Assembly: GCA_027491415.1 (NCBI GenBank)
Contig: JAOZFH010000025.1
Location: 19,974 to 83,973, forward strand
DNA from: Thermoproteota archaeon
GTDB lineage: Archaea; Korarchaeota; Korarchaeia; Korarchaeales; Korarchaeaceae
Direction of reading: 5' to 3'
DNA: 64,000 bases
Positions 47,332-55,116 of the stretch are shown here, one piece after another. A program made the translations under genes and the position numbers. The notes under the pieces were generated by a model. The model made no database searches. It was not told the DNA's origin and saw nothing but the letters and a program-made list of their open reading frames with translations. The first letter of the stretch is position 1, and each line of letters starts with the position of its first letter.

Positions 47332-48294
47332 GTGCCCGGATCTGAGGAGGTCAGGGGATACGCCGCGCTCCTCGGCGCCGCCGCGCTCTGGTCCACCACC
47401 GGCGTCGCCAGCAGGGCCGCGGTGATGTGCGGGTCAAATCCCTGGACCAACGCCTTCATGAGGGCGGGCTTCGGGGCCCTGGTGGGCGGACTGATCGCCC
47501 TCTCGGGGATGAAGGTGAGGTTCTTGGATGCCAGGATGGCGGCCTACGGGCTCCTGCTCTCAACCCCTCTCTACTCCTCCTACCTGGCCGCGGTGGAGCG
47601 CCTTGGTGCCGGGGTGGCGGCGGTCCTCCTGTACACAGCGCCTCCCATCGTGGCGGTAGCCTCGGGCCCCCTGCTGGGGGAGCCCTTGACCAGGGTGAGG
47701 GCGGCTTGCGTGTGCTTGAGCTTCCTGGGGGTCGCGCTGATTCAGCTCGGCCACTCCTCTTCCGGTGGGTTCGACCTCGCCGGGGTGGCCTTGGGTCTGA
47801 CCTCAGGCGCCTCTTACGCCGGCGTGATCCTTGCCTCGAGGGCCTTGGTGACCAGTGGGTGGGCGCCCACCGAGGTCGCCTTCGGCCCGCTCCCCTGGGC
47901 CGCCCTTGGGACCGGCCTCGTGGCGGCTCTCCGGGGAGCACTCCGGGTGCCCCCGGCGGGCGGCCTCCTCTGGGGCGCCTACCTGGGCGCCTTCACGGCG
48001 GCGGGGGCGTACCTGCTCCACGCCTCCGGGCTGTCTAGGGTCCAGGCCACCCCGGCCGGGGTCGTGTCCAACCTCGAGCCCGTGCTCGCGATAGCGCTGG
48101 GCGCGGTCTTTCTCTGGGAGGCCCTGAGCCCCCTCAGGCTGGCCGGGGCGGCGCTGGTCATATCCTCCGCCGTCGCCGTCTCGGCCGAGGACGTGCTTCA
48201 CGAGCCCACGTCCAGGTACCTGGAGAGCTCCCACTCGCTCACGGCCAGGCGCGTGGACCCCCAGTCGCCGACTTCCCGCAGGTACTCCCGGTAG
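47332..48294 (+). CDS. EamA/DMT-family exporter
   Basis: This 320-residue protein has ten membrane helices in two EamA repeats (GYAALLGAAALWSTTGVASRAA at the start of the first; ALGLTSGASYAGVILASRAL at the start of the second). Such proteins export amino acids or other metabolites. GTG 47332 is a leaderless start by its TATA box. The last 97 bases, coding for a hydrophilic tail (SRYLESSHSL and on), are antisense to the 3' end of the glutamine-synthetase homologue. Confidence 0.9.
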   Translation: MPGSEEVRGYAALLGAAALWSTTGVASRAAVMCGSNPWTNAFMRAGFGALVGGLIALSGMKVRFLDARMAAYGLLLSTPLYSSYLAAVERLGAGVAAVLLYTAPPIVAVASGPLLGEPLTRVRAACVCLSFLGVALIQLGHSSSGGFDLAGVALGLTSGASYAGVILASRALVTSGWAPTEVAFGPLPWAALGTGLVAALRGALRVPPAGGLLWGAYLGAFTAAGAYLLHASGLSRVQATPAGVVSNLEPVLAIALGAVFLWEALSPLRLAGAALVISSAVAVSAEDVLHEPTSRYLESSHSLTARRVDPQSPTSRRYSR

Positions 48295-49433
48295 TCCGCC
48301 TCCAGCCTGCCCGCTATTGCGTCGACCACCCTGTCGGTTAGCACCTTCCTCGCGAACTCGCTGGACCTGAGCTCCCTAGCCGCCTCCCCTGGATCGGCCG
48401 GGAGCGTCTCCAGGCCGTCTGCCTCGTACACGTTCACCCTGACCTCCTCCGGGGGATCCAACCTCTCCTCTATTCCCTCGAGGCCCGCCGCGATGGCGAG
48501 GGCGGCCACGAGGTGCGGGCTGGAAGACGAGTCGGGCACCCTGAACTCGATGCGCTCGAAAGACCCCCCGTACCACGGGACGCGTACGAGGGCGCTCCTG
48601 TTGGACCTCCCCCAGGCCAGGTACACCGGGGCCTCGTGCCCGGGGACGAGCCTCTTGTAGGAGTTGACGGTGGGCGCTGCCACTGCCGTGATCTCCCTCG
48701 CCCTCCGAAGGAGGCCCGCCAGGAACGAGAGCGCCACCTTGCTGGGGCCACCACCGTCAAGGAACGCGCTTCTCCCGTCCCTGAGCAGGCTCAGGTGGAG
48801 GTGCATGCCGCTCCCGTTGACGCTCGAGAAGGGCTTCGGCATGAAGGTCGCCCCCATGCCGGCCGCCTCGAACTCCCGCCTAACAAGCGCCTTCAGCGCG
48901 ACCACAGAGTCGCAGACCTCCAGTGGGTCGCCCCCGGCGGGGACGATCTCGTACTGCCCAGGCGCGACCTCGTGGTGGAACTTGACCACCCTCAGCCCCA
49001 GCTCCCCAGCCACCCTCGCTATCTCGAGGAGCACGCTCTCGACCTCCCTAGGTGGAAGGGAGAAGTAGCCGAGGCGATCCACTGGCCGTATCTCACCGGC
49101 GCGCCCCCTCCGGATCGCGAAGAACTCGGGCTCGACCCCCAGCCTGACCTGAAACCCCATCTCGGAGGCCGACCTCAGGACCCTGCGGAGTGCCTCCCTG
49201 GGAGAGTGCTCTAGGGGCCTCCCCGTCGGCCCTAGGGTCTCGGCGAAGGCGAGCGCGCCTCCTGCGTTGAACTCCAGGCGAACGTCGCTGTCGTGAATGT
49301 CGGCCAGCCAGTCCACGGACGAGCCGTCCAACCCAGTCTGCCGCTCGTCCCCCCCGAAGAGGTAGACGACCCTCAGGGCGCCGGTGTGGTCGGGTATTGC
49401 GACCATGACGGGACCGCGCGACTGTTCGGCCAT
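48198..49433 (-). CDS. glutamine synthetase family protein
   Basis: This 411-residue protein has the catalytic part of type I glutamine synthetases: VEPEFF, KFHHEVAPGQYEI, NGSGMHLHLSL, the flap-like VNSYKRLVPG, RSNRSALVRVP and ERIEFRVPDSSSSPHLVAALAIAAG, and the C-terminal SEWELSRYLD. The N-terminal beta-grasp domain is short. It could make glutamine, but its setting beside an amino-acid permease, an exporter and a private Lrp regulator is also what is seen for gamma-glutamyl-amine ligases that use the same fold. ATG 49433 is leaderless: GTAATATG lies 26 bases before it. Confidence 0.87.
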   Translation of the reverse strand: MAEQSRGPVMVAIPDHTGALRVVYLFGGDERQTGLDGSSVDWLADIHDSDVRLEFNAGGALAFAETLGPTGRPLEHSPREALRRVLRSASEMGFQVRLGVEPEFFAIRRGRAGEIRPVDRLGYFSLPPREVESVLLEIARVAGELGLRVVKFHHEVAPGQYEIVPAGGDPLEVCDSVVALKALVRREFEAAGMGATFMPKPFSSVNGSGMHLHLSLLRDGRSAFLDGGGPSKVALSFLAGLLRRAREITAVAAPTVNSYKRLVPGHEAPVYLAWGRSNRSALVRVPWYGGSFERIEFRVPDSSSSPHLVAALAIAAGLEGIEERLDPPEEVRVNVYEADGLETLPADPGEAARELRSSEFARKVLTDRVVDAIAGRLEADYREYLREVGDWGSTRLAVSEWELSRYLDVGS

Positions 49434-49456
49434 TGGCGCTCGGTTCGCCGTGGTCA

Positions 49457-49508
49457 GTAATATGTCATTTGAAGGTCTTGCCGAACGAATGCACGGATTT
49501 TAAATTTT
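49457..49508. promoter_or_regulatory. divergent promoters of the glutamine-synthetase homologue and Lrp genes
   Basis: GTAATATG (49457-49464) lies 26 bases before ATG 49433 on the minus strand, and TTTTAAATTTT (49498-49508) lies 26 bases before ATG 49529 on the plus strand. The two core promoters are only about 43 bases apart, so the Lrp product could control both from one site. Confidence 0.6.
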
Positions 49509-49528
49509 AGTTCGGACAGTTGTATCCA

Positions 49529-50026
49529 ATGCCTCTCGGCCGCCGGCTGGAATCGGATCTGGACGAGCTGGACCTGAGGTTGATAAGGGCCATCTCAACC
49601 TACCCGGGCGCCTCGATAAGGACGCTGGCGGGCATTCTGCGGGTGTCGCCTTCGACCGTCTCGAAGAGGGTGAGGAGGCTGAGGGAAGTCGGGATCCTGA
49701 GGGGGCGCGGCCTCAGGCCCTTCTTCAACTACGAGAAGCTGGGATTCGACCTGACGGCCATTGTGGAGGTGACCGTCTCTGGAGGCAAGCTCTTGGAGGT
49801 CGAGAGGAAGATAGCGGAGGATCCCCACGTGACCGCCGTCTACGACGTGACCGGCCCGTCCGACGTGATAGTGGTGGCGAGGTTCGAGGGGAGGGCCCAG
49901 CTGAGCGAGTTCGTGAAGGGGCTGCTCGCGATGCCCAACGTCGAGCGGACGAACACGAGGGTCGTCCTAAACGTGATAAAGGAGGACGACTCCGGCCTAA
50001 TCGACCTCCTCACGTCGAAAGCGTGA
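49529..50026 (+). CDS. Lrp/AsnC-family regulator, likely of the glutamine-synthetase locus
   Basis: This 165-residue protein has an Lrp helix-turn-helix (LDELDLRLIRAISTYPGASIRTLAGILRVSPSTVSKRVRRLREVG, in parts) and a C-terminal RAM domain with YDVTGPSDVIVVARFEG. ATG 49529 is leaderless; a TATA palindrome is centred 26 bases before it, so the earlier ATG at 49520 is not used. It is divergent from the glutamine-synthetase homologue and probably regulates it in response to an amino acid. Confidence 0.92.
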   Translation: MPLGRRLESDLDELDLRLIRAISTYPGASIRTLAGILRVSPSTVSKRVRRLREVGILRGRGLRPFFNYEKLGFDLTAIVEVTVSGGKLLEVERKIAEDPHVTAVYDVTGPSDVIVVARFEGRAQLSEFVKGLLAMPNVERTNTRVVLNVIKEDDSGLIDLLTSKA

Positions 50027-50521
50027 TCAGCCCCTTATGGCGGGTGCGGTCACGATCCCCATCCCGATGGCGTCAGGGAGAACCTCCCTCACCCGCCGGA
50101 GTAGCTTGGACGTCTTGCCGGGGTCCTCGTAGGAGGAGACCAGCCTGTCTATGGTCTTCCTCACGTGCTTGGGAAGCATCAGCCTCCTCCTCCTGAAGGC
50201 GGGAGACGCCATCAAGATGCTGGCATCCTCTCCACCCTTTGTGAGGATTCCCGACTCGGAGAGCTCCTCTGCCACGGACCTTATCTCCTCGGAGGAGGGG
50301 AGTCCAGAGGCCAGTTTCCATTCCAGCCCCAATCCGGGCTTCCTCTTCCTCGCGAGCTCAAACTCCGCCAGGAAGAGGATCAGCTGAAGCCTCATCGGAG
50401 TCAGCCCCTCTCTCGCCTTTGCCAGCGTATAGACCACGAGCGAATCTGTCTTCACCGCCTCAAGCCCCGCCGACTCATCCTGTGTGAACTTGAAGGCGCC
50501 CGTAAAAGGCGGCATGCCCAA
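50027..50521 (-). CDS. YwgA-like helical protein
   Basis: This 164-residue protein is all-helical with a winged-helix-like middle: GLTPMRLQLILFLAEFELARKR, then SSEEIRSVAEELSESGILTKGGED. The 'rLQlilFLaE' opening recalls YwgA and related proteins of unknown function. TTG 50521 has GGAGGGTG five bases upstream; ATG 50515 is the alternative. A TATA-like CCTATATTGG (about 50562-50572, minus strand) precedes it. It abuts the Lrp gene end to end without a gap. Confidence 0.55.
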   Translation of the reverse strand: MGMPPFTGAFKFTQDESAGLEAVKTDSLVVYTLAKAREGLTPMRLQLILFLAEFELARKRKPGLGLEWKLASGLPSSEEIRSVAEELSESGILTKGGEDASILMASPAFRRRRLMLPKHVRKTIDRLVSSYEDPGKTSKLLRRVREVLPDAIGMGIVTAPAIRG

Positions 50522-50610
50522 GGCACCCTCCTCAGAGGCCCGGTTGGTCTATCCCTCGCGCTCCAATATAGGTTTTTCAGCCACTTTTTCCATTGCCCGC
50601 CCCCTCAGCT

Positions 50611-51423
50611 TCACTCTACCCTCAGGAGCGAGATCAGGTAGAATGCGGCGCTCACCATCCCGGCTATGGCGCTTGGGGACACGTTGACGATCGCCGACAG
50701 CAGGAGTCCCATGGCTATCGAGCCAGCCGAGATGAGGAAGGCCAGAGCCATGCAGTGCTTCGGACCTCTCGCGAACCTCACGGCCGCTCCGGCCGGGGCG
50801 ACGACGAGGGCGTAGACTAGTATGGCGCCGACGGCCTTGGTCATGGCCGACACGCTGAGGGCTATGACCGTCAGCATGATCCAGTCGTAGAGGCCGACCC
50901 TCAGACCGTGGGCCTCAGATCCGACCGGGTCGAAGGAAGAGTATACGAACTCCCTGTAGAAGGCCGTGATAGCCGCCAGCGAGAGCGTCGCCGTGAGCGC
51001 TATGGTGGCCAGGTCGACCGGGGACAGCAGGAGAATGTCCCCCACCAGGTAGCCCCACACGAGGGGGAGCTTCTCCGGCGGGAGCCAGTACATCAGGAGG
51101 ACCGTCAGGCTCATGGAACCCGCAAAGGAGACGCCCACTGCCACCTCCATCGACTCGCCGCTCCGACCCCCCCTGCCCGCGGCGCCGACGACCGAGGCCA
51201 CTACGACGGCCATCCCCGCGGCCCCGAAGGTTGGGTCCAGCCACGGCAGCCTCGACTGTAGGAGCAGCGCTAGGGCCGCCCCTCCCAGCGCGGCGTGGGC
51301 GGCGGCGCTCACCAGGAAGGACAGCCCTCTGAACACCACCAGCGGGCCAAGCGCGCCGGCGGACACGGACACCAGCAGGCCGGCGACGGCGGCCAAGAGG
51401 ATCGTCTCGATCGCCACCCGCAT
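50611..51423 (-). CDS. zinc/manganese ABC transporter permease
   Basis: This 270-residue protein has about nine membrane helices and belongs to the ABC-3 permease family, with SGALGPLVVFRGLSFLVSAAAHAALGG near the N-terminus and the coupling region GDILLLSPVDL. It carries metal ions across the membrane, powered by the ATPase encoded just upstream. ATG 51423 (or GTG 51426) follows GGTGAGGTG. It is the last gene of the four-gene metal-uptake operon that begins at 53655. Confidence 0.93.
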   Translation of the reverse strand: MRVAIETILLAAVAGLLVSVSAGALGPLVVFRGLSFLVSAAAHAALGGAALALLLQSRLPWLDPTFGAAGMAVVVASVVGAAGRGGRSGESMEVAVGVSFAGSMSLTVLLMYWLPPEKLPLVWGYLVGDILLLSPVDLATIALTATLSLAAITAFYREFVYSSFDPVGSEAHGLRVGLYDWIMLTVIALSVSAMTKAVGAILVYALVVAPAGAAVRFARGPKHCMALAFLISAGSIAMGLLLSAIVNVSPSAIAGMVSAAFYLISLLRVE

Positions 51424-51427
51424 CACC

Positions 51428-52216
51428 TCACCTGTGAGCGTCGCCCACGATCGCGTAGCATATTCCGCCCACCTCCACGACCTTCGCCACGGGCCCGTAG
51501 ATCTTCCTCAGGTTCTCCGGGGTCAGGGCTGCTGCCAGGGGTCCCGCCGCGACGAGCCTCCCCTCGCTGAGCAGGGCGACGTAGTCCGCGATGGGAGCCA
51601 GGGGGTTGACATCGTGGGTTACCACCACGGACCCAACCCCCTTCTCATCTCTCAGCCTGGCCAGAACCTCCGCGATCTTCCTCCTGCTCTCCGCGTCGAC
51701 GGCAGAGAGGGGCTCGTCGAGGAGGAGGAGTTCCGGCTTGGAGGCGAGCGCCCTGGCAATGAGGACCCTCTGCTGCTGGCCGCCAGAGAGCTTCTTGAAG
51801 CACCTGTCCCTGGCCCAGAGCATGTCCACGAACTCCAGAGCCTCCTCCGCGGCGTCGACATCCTCCCTCGTGGGCCTGCGCGGCGGTCCCTTCTTGATCA
51901 GCCTGGCCATGAGGGCGACGTCGATGACCCTGAGGGGAACGCCCCACGACACCTCCTCCTTCTGTGGGACGTAGGCGACCCGTCTCCGGACCTCCTCTAA
52001 CCTCCCTGGCACCGGGACCCCGAGGACCCGAATTTCCCCGCTCAGGATCCTTGCCAGGCCGAGGGATGCCTTGAGGAGCGTGGTCTTCCCCGCCCCGTTT
52101 GGGCCCATAATCACGGAGACGGAGGGGTGGGGGATTGCGAGGTCAACACCCCTGAGGACCGGCCGGCTCCCATAACCCACGTCGAGCCCTCGGGCCTCGA
52201 TGGCGTGGCTCGGCAC
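51428..52216 (-). CDS. zinc/manganese ABC transporter ATPase
   Basis: This 262-residue ATPase has Walker A GPNGAGKTTLLKA, the signature LSGGQQQRVLIARAL, Walker B LLLDEPLSAVD and the switch His in VVTHDVN. It forms the motor of the metal importer with the permease gene four bases downstream and the binding protein gene upstream. The start is GTG 52216 after GGGGGTGGTC. The motifs and the binding-protein neighbour place it in the zinc/manganese (cluster A-I) group. Confidence 0.95.
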   Translation of the reverse strand: MPSHAIEARGLDVGYGSRPVLRGVDLAIPHPSVSVIMGPNGAGKTTLLKASLGLARILSGEIRVLGVPVPGRLEEVRRRVAYVPQKEEVSWGVPLRVIDVALMARLIKKGPPRRPTREDVDAAEEALEFVDMLWARDRCFKKLSGGQQQRVLIARALASKPELLLLDEPLSAVDAESRRKIAEVLARLRDEKGVGSVVVTHDVNPLAPIADYVALLSEGRLVAAGPLAAALTPENLRKIYGPVAKVVEVGGICYAIVGDAHR

Positions 52217-52234
52217 TCAAGACCACCCCCTGGC

Positions 52235-53236
52235 TCACGCGGCCTTCCAGAGGGCCACCGCCAGCCCCAGAATCGCCACCGCGGAGGCGGCCACCACGCA
52301 CATGGCCAGCGACCACCCCCCGCCCTCGGCTGGCGTAGCTCTCAGGCTGGAGTCTATGGAACCAAGGTTCCACGCCCACAGGGCCTCATAGCTCGATAGG
52401 CCACTGGACAGGACCCTGACCCTGAGAATAGTGGCTCCGTGCTCCTCAGCTAGTTGTATAGCCATCTGACCCGGCTTAAGCCTCTCGCTGACCTCTGACA
52501 CGGTGACGAACCTCACCTCCCCCCTCTCCACCGCGCGCCCGAGCTGGTCCAGCTCTCCGGCTCCGATCACCGCGCCCGGACCCCTGCCGATGGTGTCGAC
52601 TGGGATCATCCCGAGGGTCGAGGCGATGTAGGCCTCCGCCGGAACGGATACGATCACCTTCTGGGCCCTCAGCCCTCTAGATGACGAGAACGAGTTGATG
52701 GTCTCCTTTAGACTCTCGATCTTCCCCCTGAACTGGGACAGCGACTCCTCATAGGCTTCTGCTCCACCCGGATCTATCCTCTCCAGCGCCTCGACCGCCG
52801 CCTCCCCTATGGCGAGGGCGTTGTTGGGGTCCAGCCAGAAGCCGTGGATGTCGTCCCCGCCCTGCCCGGGAACGGGAATAAGCCTCAGCCCGTGCCTCTG
52901 GTAGTCCTCCATTCCTATCACTGGAGCGTCGGCCACCTCCGCGACCTGCTCCTCCACGGGGAGGTGGGCGACCGTGACTATGAGCGCCGCTCTCTCCACG
53001 GCCTCAATGGCCTCCGGGGTCGCCTGGTAGGTGTGCGGCTCCGCCCCCTCCGGCACTATCACGAACACGTCAACGTGGCCGCCCGTGGCCTCGCTCACTA
53101 TGGCCCCCAAGGGCTCCAAGCTCACCGCCACCAGCACGCGCCCGTCGTCCGACGAGGCGGGCGAGATTGAGGGGGAGAGCAGGGTCAGCCACAGGGAGGC
53201 CAGGATCAGGAGGGCTCGCCCTCTCTCGAGCCTCAT
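52235..53236 (-). CDS. zinc/manganese-binding protein with C-terminal membrane anchor
   Basis: This 333-residue protein has a signal peptide (ALLILASLWLTLLSPSIS) and the cluster A-I binding-protein fold. Metal ligand candidates are His in GAEPHTYQATPE, His in VTVAHLPVEE, His in DIHGFWLDPNN and an acidic residue in the C-terminal lobe. The usual His-rich loop is absent. A hydrophobic helix at the end (VVAASAVAILGLAVALW) should tether it to the membrane, which is common in archaea. Its ATG overlaps the stop of the regulator gene as ATGA. Confidence 0.92.
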   Translation of the reverse strand: MRLERGRALLILASLWLTLLSPSISPASSDDGRVLVAVSLEPLGAIVSEATGGHVDVFVIVPEGAEPHTYQATPEAIEAVERAALIVTVAHLPVEEQVAEVADAPVIGMEDYQRHGLRLIPVPGQGGDDIHGFWLDPNNALAIGEAAVEALERIDPGGAEAYEESLSQFRGKIESLKETINSFSSSRGLRAQKVIVSVPAEAYIASTLGMIPVDTIGRGPGAVIGAGELDQLGRAVERGEVRFVTVSEVSERLKPGQMAIQLAEEHGATILRVRVLSSGLSSYEALWAWNLGSIDSSLRATPAEGGGWSLAMCVVAASAVAILGLAVALWKAA

Positions 53237-53655
53237 GGGACCACCTCCGGGTGCGGGATCGGACGCCCGTGGGGGCAGACGCGCGGGTGCCCCATCCTCT
53301 CGCAGAGCCTGACGAGCGAGTCCCGGGGCAAAAGCATCTCGAGCCTCGTCGCCGCCTCGCAGGCCGTCTCCGAGTCGATCCCAAGCTCCTCACAGAGGAA
53401 GGACTCTATCACCCTGTGCCTCCACAGGAGTTCCTCGGACACTGAGAGGCCCTCGGGGGTGAGCGTCACGCCCTCCCCCCGCCGGTACTCGACGAGTCCC
53501 ATCCCCTCCAGTCTCTTGAGCGCCGAGATTGCTGTGGGGAGGCGAACTCTGAACTCTCGAGCAATCTCCGTGGGGGAGAGCCCACTCTCGCTGTCCCGGA
53601 GGAGCCGGAGGTACCTGCAGTCCCGCGCCGTCAGCCCGAGGTCTTCGGGGGTCAT
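53233..53655 (-). CDS. DtxR/MntR-family metal-dependent repressor
   Basis: This 140-residue protein has an N-terminal winged helix (CRYLRLLRDSESGLSPTEIAREFRVRLPTAISALKRLEGMGLV, in parts, then EGVTLTPEGL) and a metal-binding dimerisation domain (LLWRHRVIESFL, then ETACEAATRLE, and the end MGHPRVCPHGRPIP). It should bind DNA when loaded with manganese, zinc or iron. It is the first gene of the uptake operon; two copies of a palindrome flank its own promoter, which fits autoregulation. ATG 53655 is leaderless by TATA spacing. Confidence 0.93.
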   Translation of the reverse strand: MTPEDLGLTARDCRYLRLLRDSESGLSPTEIAREFRVRLPTAISALKRLEGMGLVEYRRGEGVTLTPEGLSVSEELLWRHRVIESFLCEELGIDSETACEAATRLEMLLPRDSLVRLCERMGHPRVCPHGRPIPHPEVVP

Positions 53656-53659
53656 CGGT

Positions 53660-53672
53660 TAGCGCGGCGCTA
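53660..53672. promoter_or_regulatory. operator palindrome 1 of the metal-uptake operon
   Basis: TAGCGCGGCGCTA is a perfect 6-1-6 palindrome (TAGCGC-G-GCGCTA). It covers the predicted transcript start of the repressor gene (ATG 53655), where a bound repressor would block RNA polymerase. Confidence 0.75.
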
Positions 53673-53686
53673 CCGGCCTCAAAAAC

Positions 53687-53701
53687 TTAGCGCCGCGCTA
53701 A
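53687..53701. promoter_or_regulatory. operator palindrome 2 of the metal-uptake operon
   Basis: TTAGCGCCGCGCTAA is a perfect 7-1-7 palindrome with the same half-site as the copy at 53660. The centres are 28 bases apart, close to three helical turns. It lies just upstream of the TATA-like AAGTTTTTG (minus strand, around 53680-53688), so the two operators bracket the core promoter. Confidence 0.75.
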
Positions 53702-53781
53702 CGACCGACGAGGGGCTACGCTCACCGTCGATGTAGGTTATGGTTATTACAGAAACCCCCAGGGGCCCAACAGGTGCGAGC

Positions 53782-55032
53782 ATGAGCAAGGGCCAACTGA
53801 TTGGAATCCTGGTGGTGCTGATAGTGATCGTGGCTGGCGTGTGGTACGCGACCAGGCCGAAGGCTCCAGCGACTCCCGCCCCCACCACCCCTGCCCCGAC
53901 CACGGCCGCGCCCACCACGACCGCGCCTCCGCAGACCACCGCCCCCCCGAAGAAGGTCAAGGTTGCCGTCATGTTCGACATAGGTGGCAGGGGCGACCTG
54001 GGGTTCAACGACATGGCCTGGATGGGGGCTGAGAGGGCCAAGAAGGACTTCGGCGTCGAGGTCACCTATGTCCAGCCCAGGTCCGAGGCCGACTACATCC
54101 CTAGGCTCAGGGAGCTCGCCGGCAGCGGCGAGTACGACCTGATAATAGGGGTCGGCTTCCTGCTGACCGACGCCATCCACCAGGTGGCCCAGGAGTACCC
54201 CAACCAGTGGTTTGCCATCGTGGACTCCGCCACGCCCGACCCCAACGTAAGGGGAATCCTGTTCAAGGAGAACGAGGGCTCTGCCCTGGTCGGAATCCTG
54301 GCCGCCTACGTGACCGAGAGCAACAAGGTGGGCGTCGTCCTGGGAATGGAGATCCCAGTGCTGTACCACTTCGAGGCCGGCTTCTACTGGGGAGTCAACT
54401 ACGTCGAGAACAAGACCGGAAAGGACGTCCAGATCATATACAAGTACACCGGGAGCTTCGTGGACAGGGCCCTCGGGAAGCAGGTGTCCGAGGGCATGCT
54501 GGCCCAGGGTGCTGACGTCCTGTACAACGTCGCCGGCCTGACCGGCCTGGGCGTCCTCGACGCGGTCCACGACTTCAACGTCCAGCACGGCAAGGAGTTT
54601 GGTCCCCCGTTCGCCATAGGCGTCGACAGCTGCCAGGACTGGATGTACCCAGGCCACGTCATAGCCAGCATGATGAAGAGGGTTGACAACGGCGTCTACT
54701 ACGCCATCAGGGATGTGGTCTACGGCAACTTCACCGGCGGCATCGTGGCCTACGGGATCAAGGAGGGAGGCGTGGGCATCAGCGGACTGGAGGAGCTCCA
54801 AGCCTTCATGCAGATAGCCCAGGAGATGGGCACCGAGCTTCCCGACACGCCAGAGAACATCATCGCGAAGTGGCAGCAGATGAGGGCCATGTACCCCGAG
54901 GAGGTCTGGAACACCATCGAGGAGGTCAAGCAGAAGATCATCAGCGGCGAGATCCAAGTACCCACAACCGACTCTCCCGAGGAGATCCAGGCCATCAGGC
55001 AGAGGTACGGCGTCGGAGTGCTGGGAGGCTGA
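53782..55032 (+). CDS. BmpA-family nucleoside-binding protein
   Basis: This 416-residue protein has an N-terminal membrane anchor (LIGILVVLIVIVAGVWYA), a Thr/Pro linker (residues 28-55), and a BmpA/PnrA-type periplasmic-binding fold: VAVMFDIGGRGDLGFNDMAW, YDLIIGVGFLLTDAI, NQWFAIVDS, KENEGSALVGILAAY and GADVLYNVAGLTG. Family members bind purine nucleosides. There is no lipobox Cys, so the helix holds it to the membrane. ATG 53782 follows a TATA-like GGTTATTA by about 35 bases. It is the first gene of a complete nucleoside importer operon. Confidence 0.93.
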   Translation: MSKGQLIGILVVLIVIVAGVWYATRPKAPATPAPTTPAPTTAAPTTTAPPQTTAPPKKVKVAVMFDIGGRGDLGFNDMAWMGAERAKKDFGVEVTYVQPRSEADYIPRLRELAGSGEYDLIIGVGFLLTDAIHQVAQEYPNQWFAIVDSATPDPNVRGILFKENEGSALVGILAAYVTESNKVGVVLGMEIPVLYHFEAGFYWGVNYVENKTGKDVQIIYKYTGSFVDRALGKQVSEGMLAQGADVLYNVAGLTGLGVLDAVHDFNVQHGKEFGPPFAIGVDSCQDWMYPGHVIASMMKRVDNGVYYAIRDVVYGNFTGGIVAYGIKEGGVGISGLEELQAFMQIAQEMGTELPDTPENIIAKWQQMRAMYPEEVWNTIEEVKQKIISGEIQVPTTDSPEEIQAIRQRYGVGVLGG

Positions 55033-55116
55033 ACTCCCGGCCCTTCCTCCTCTCTTTTTAATTTCCGGCCGCGCACCGCCCAGTCGTCTGACTGGTGAAA
55101 GGACGGTGATTTGACG

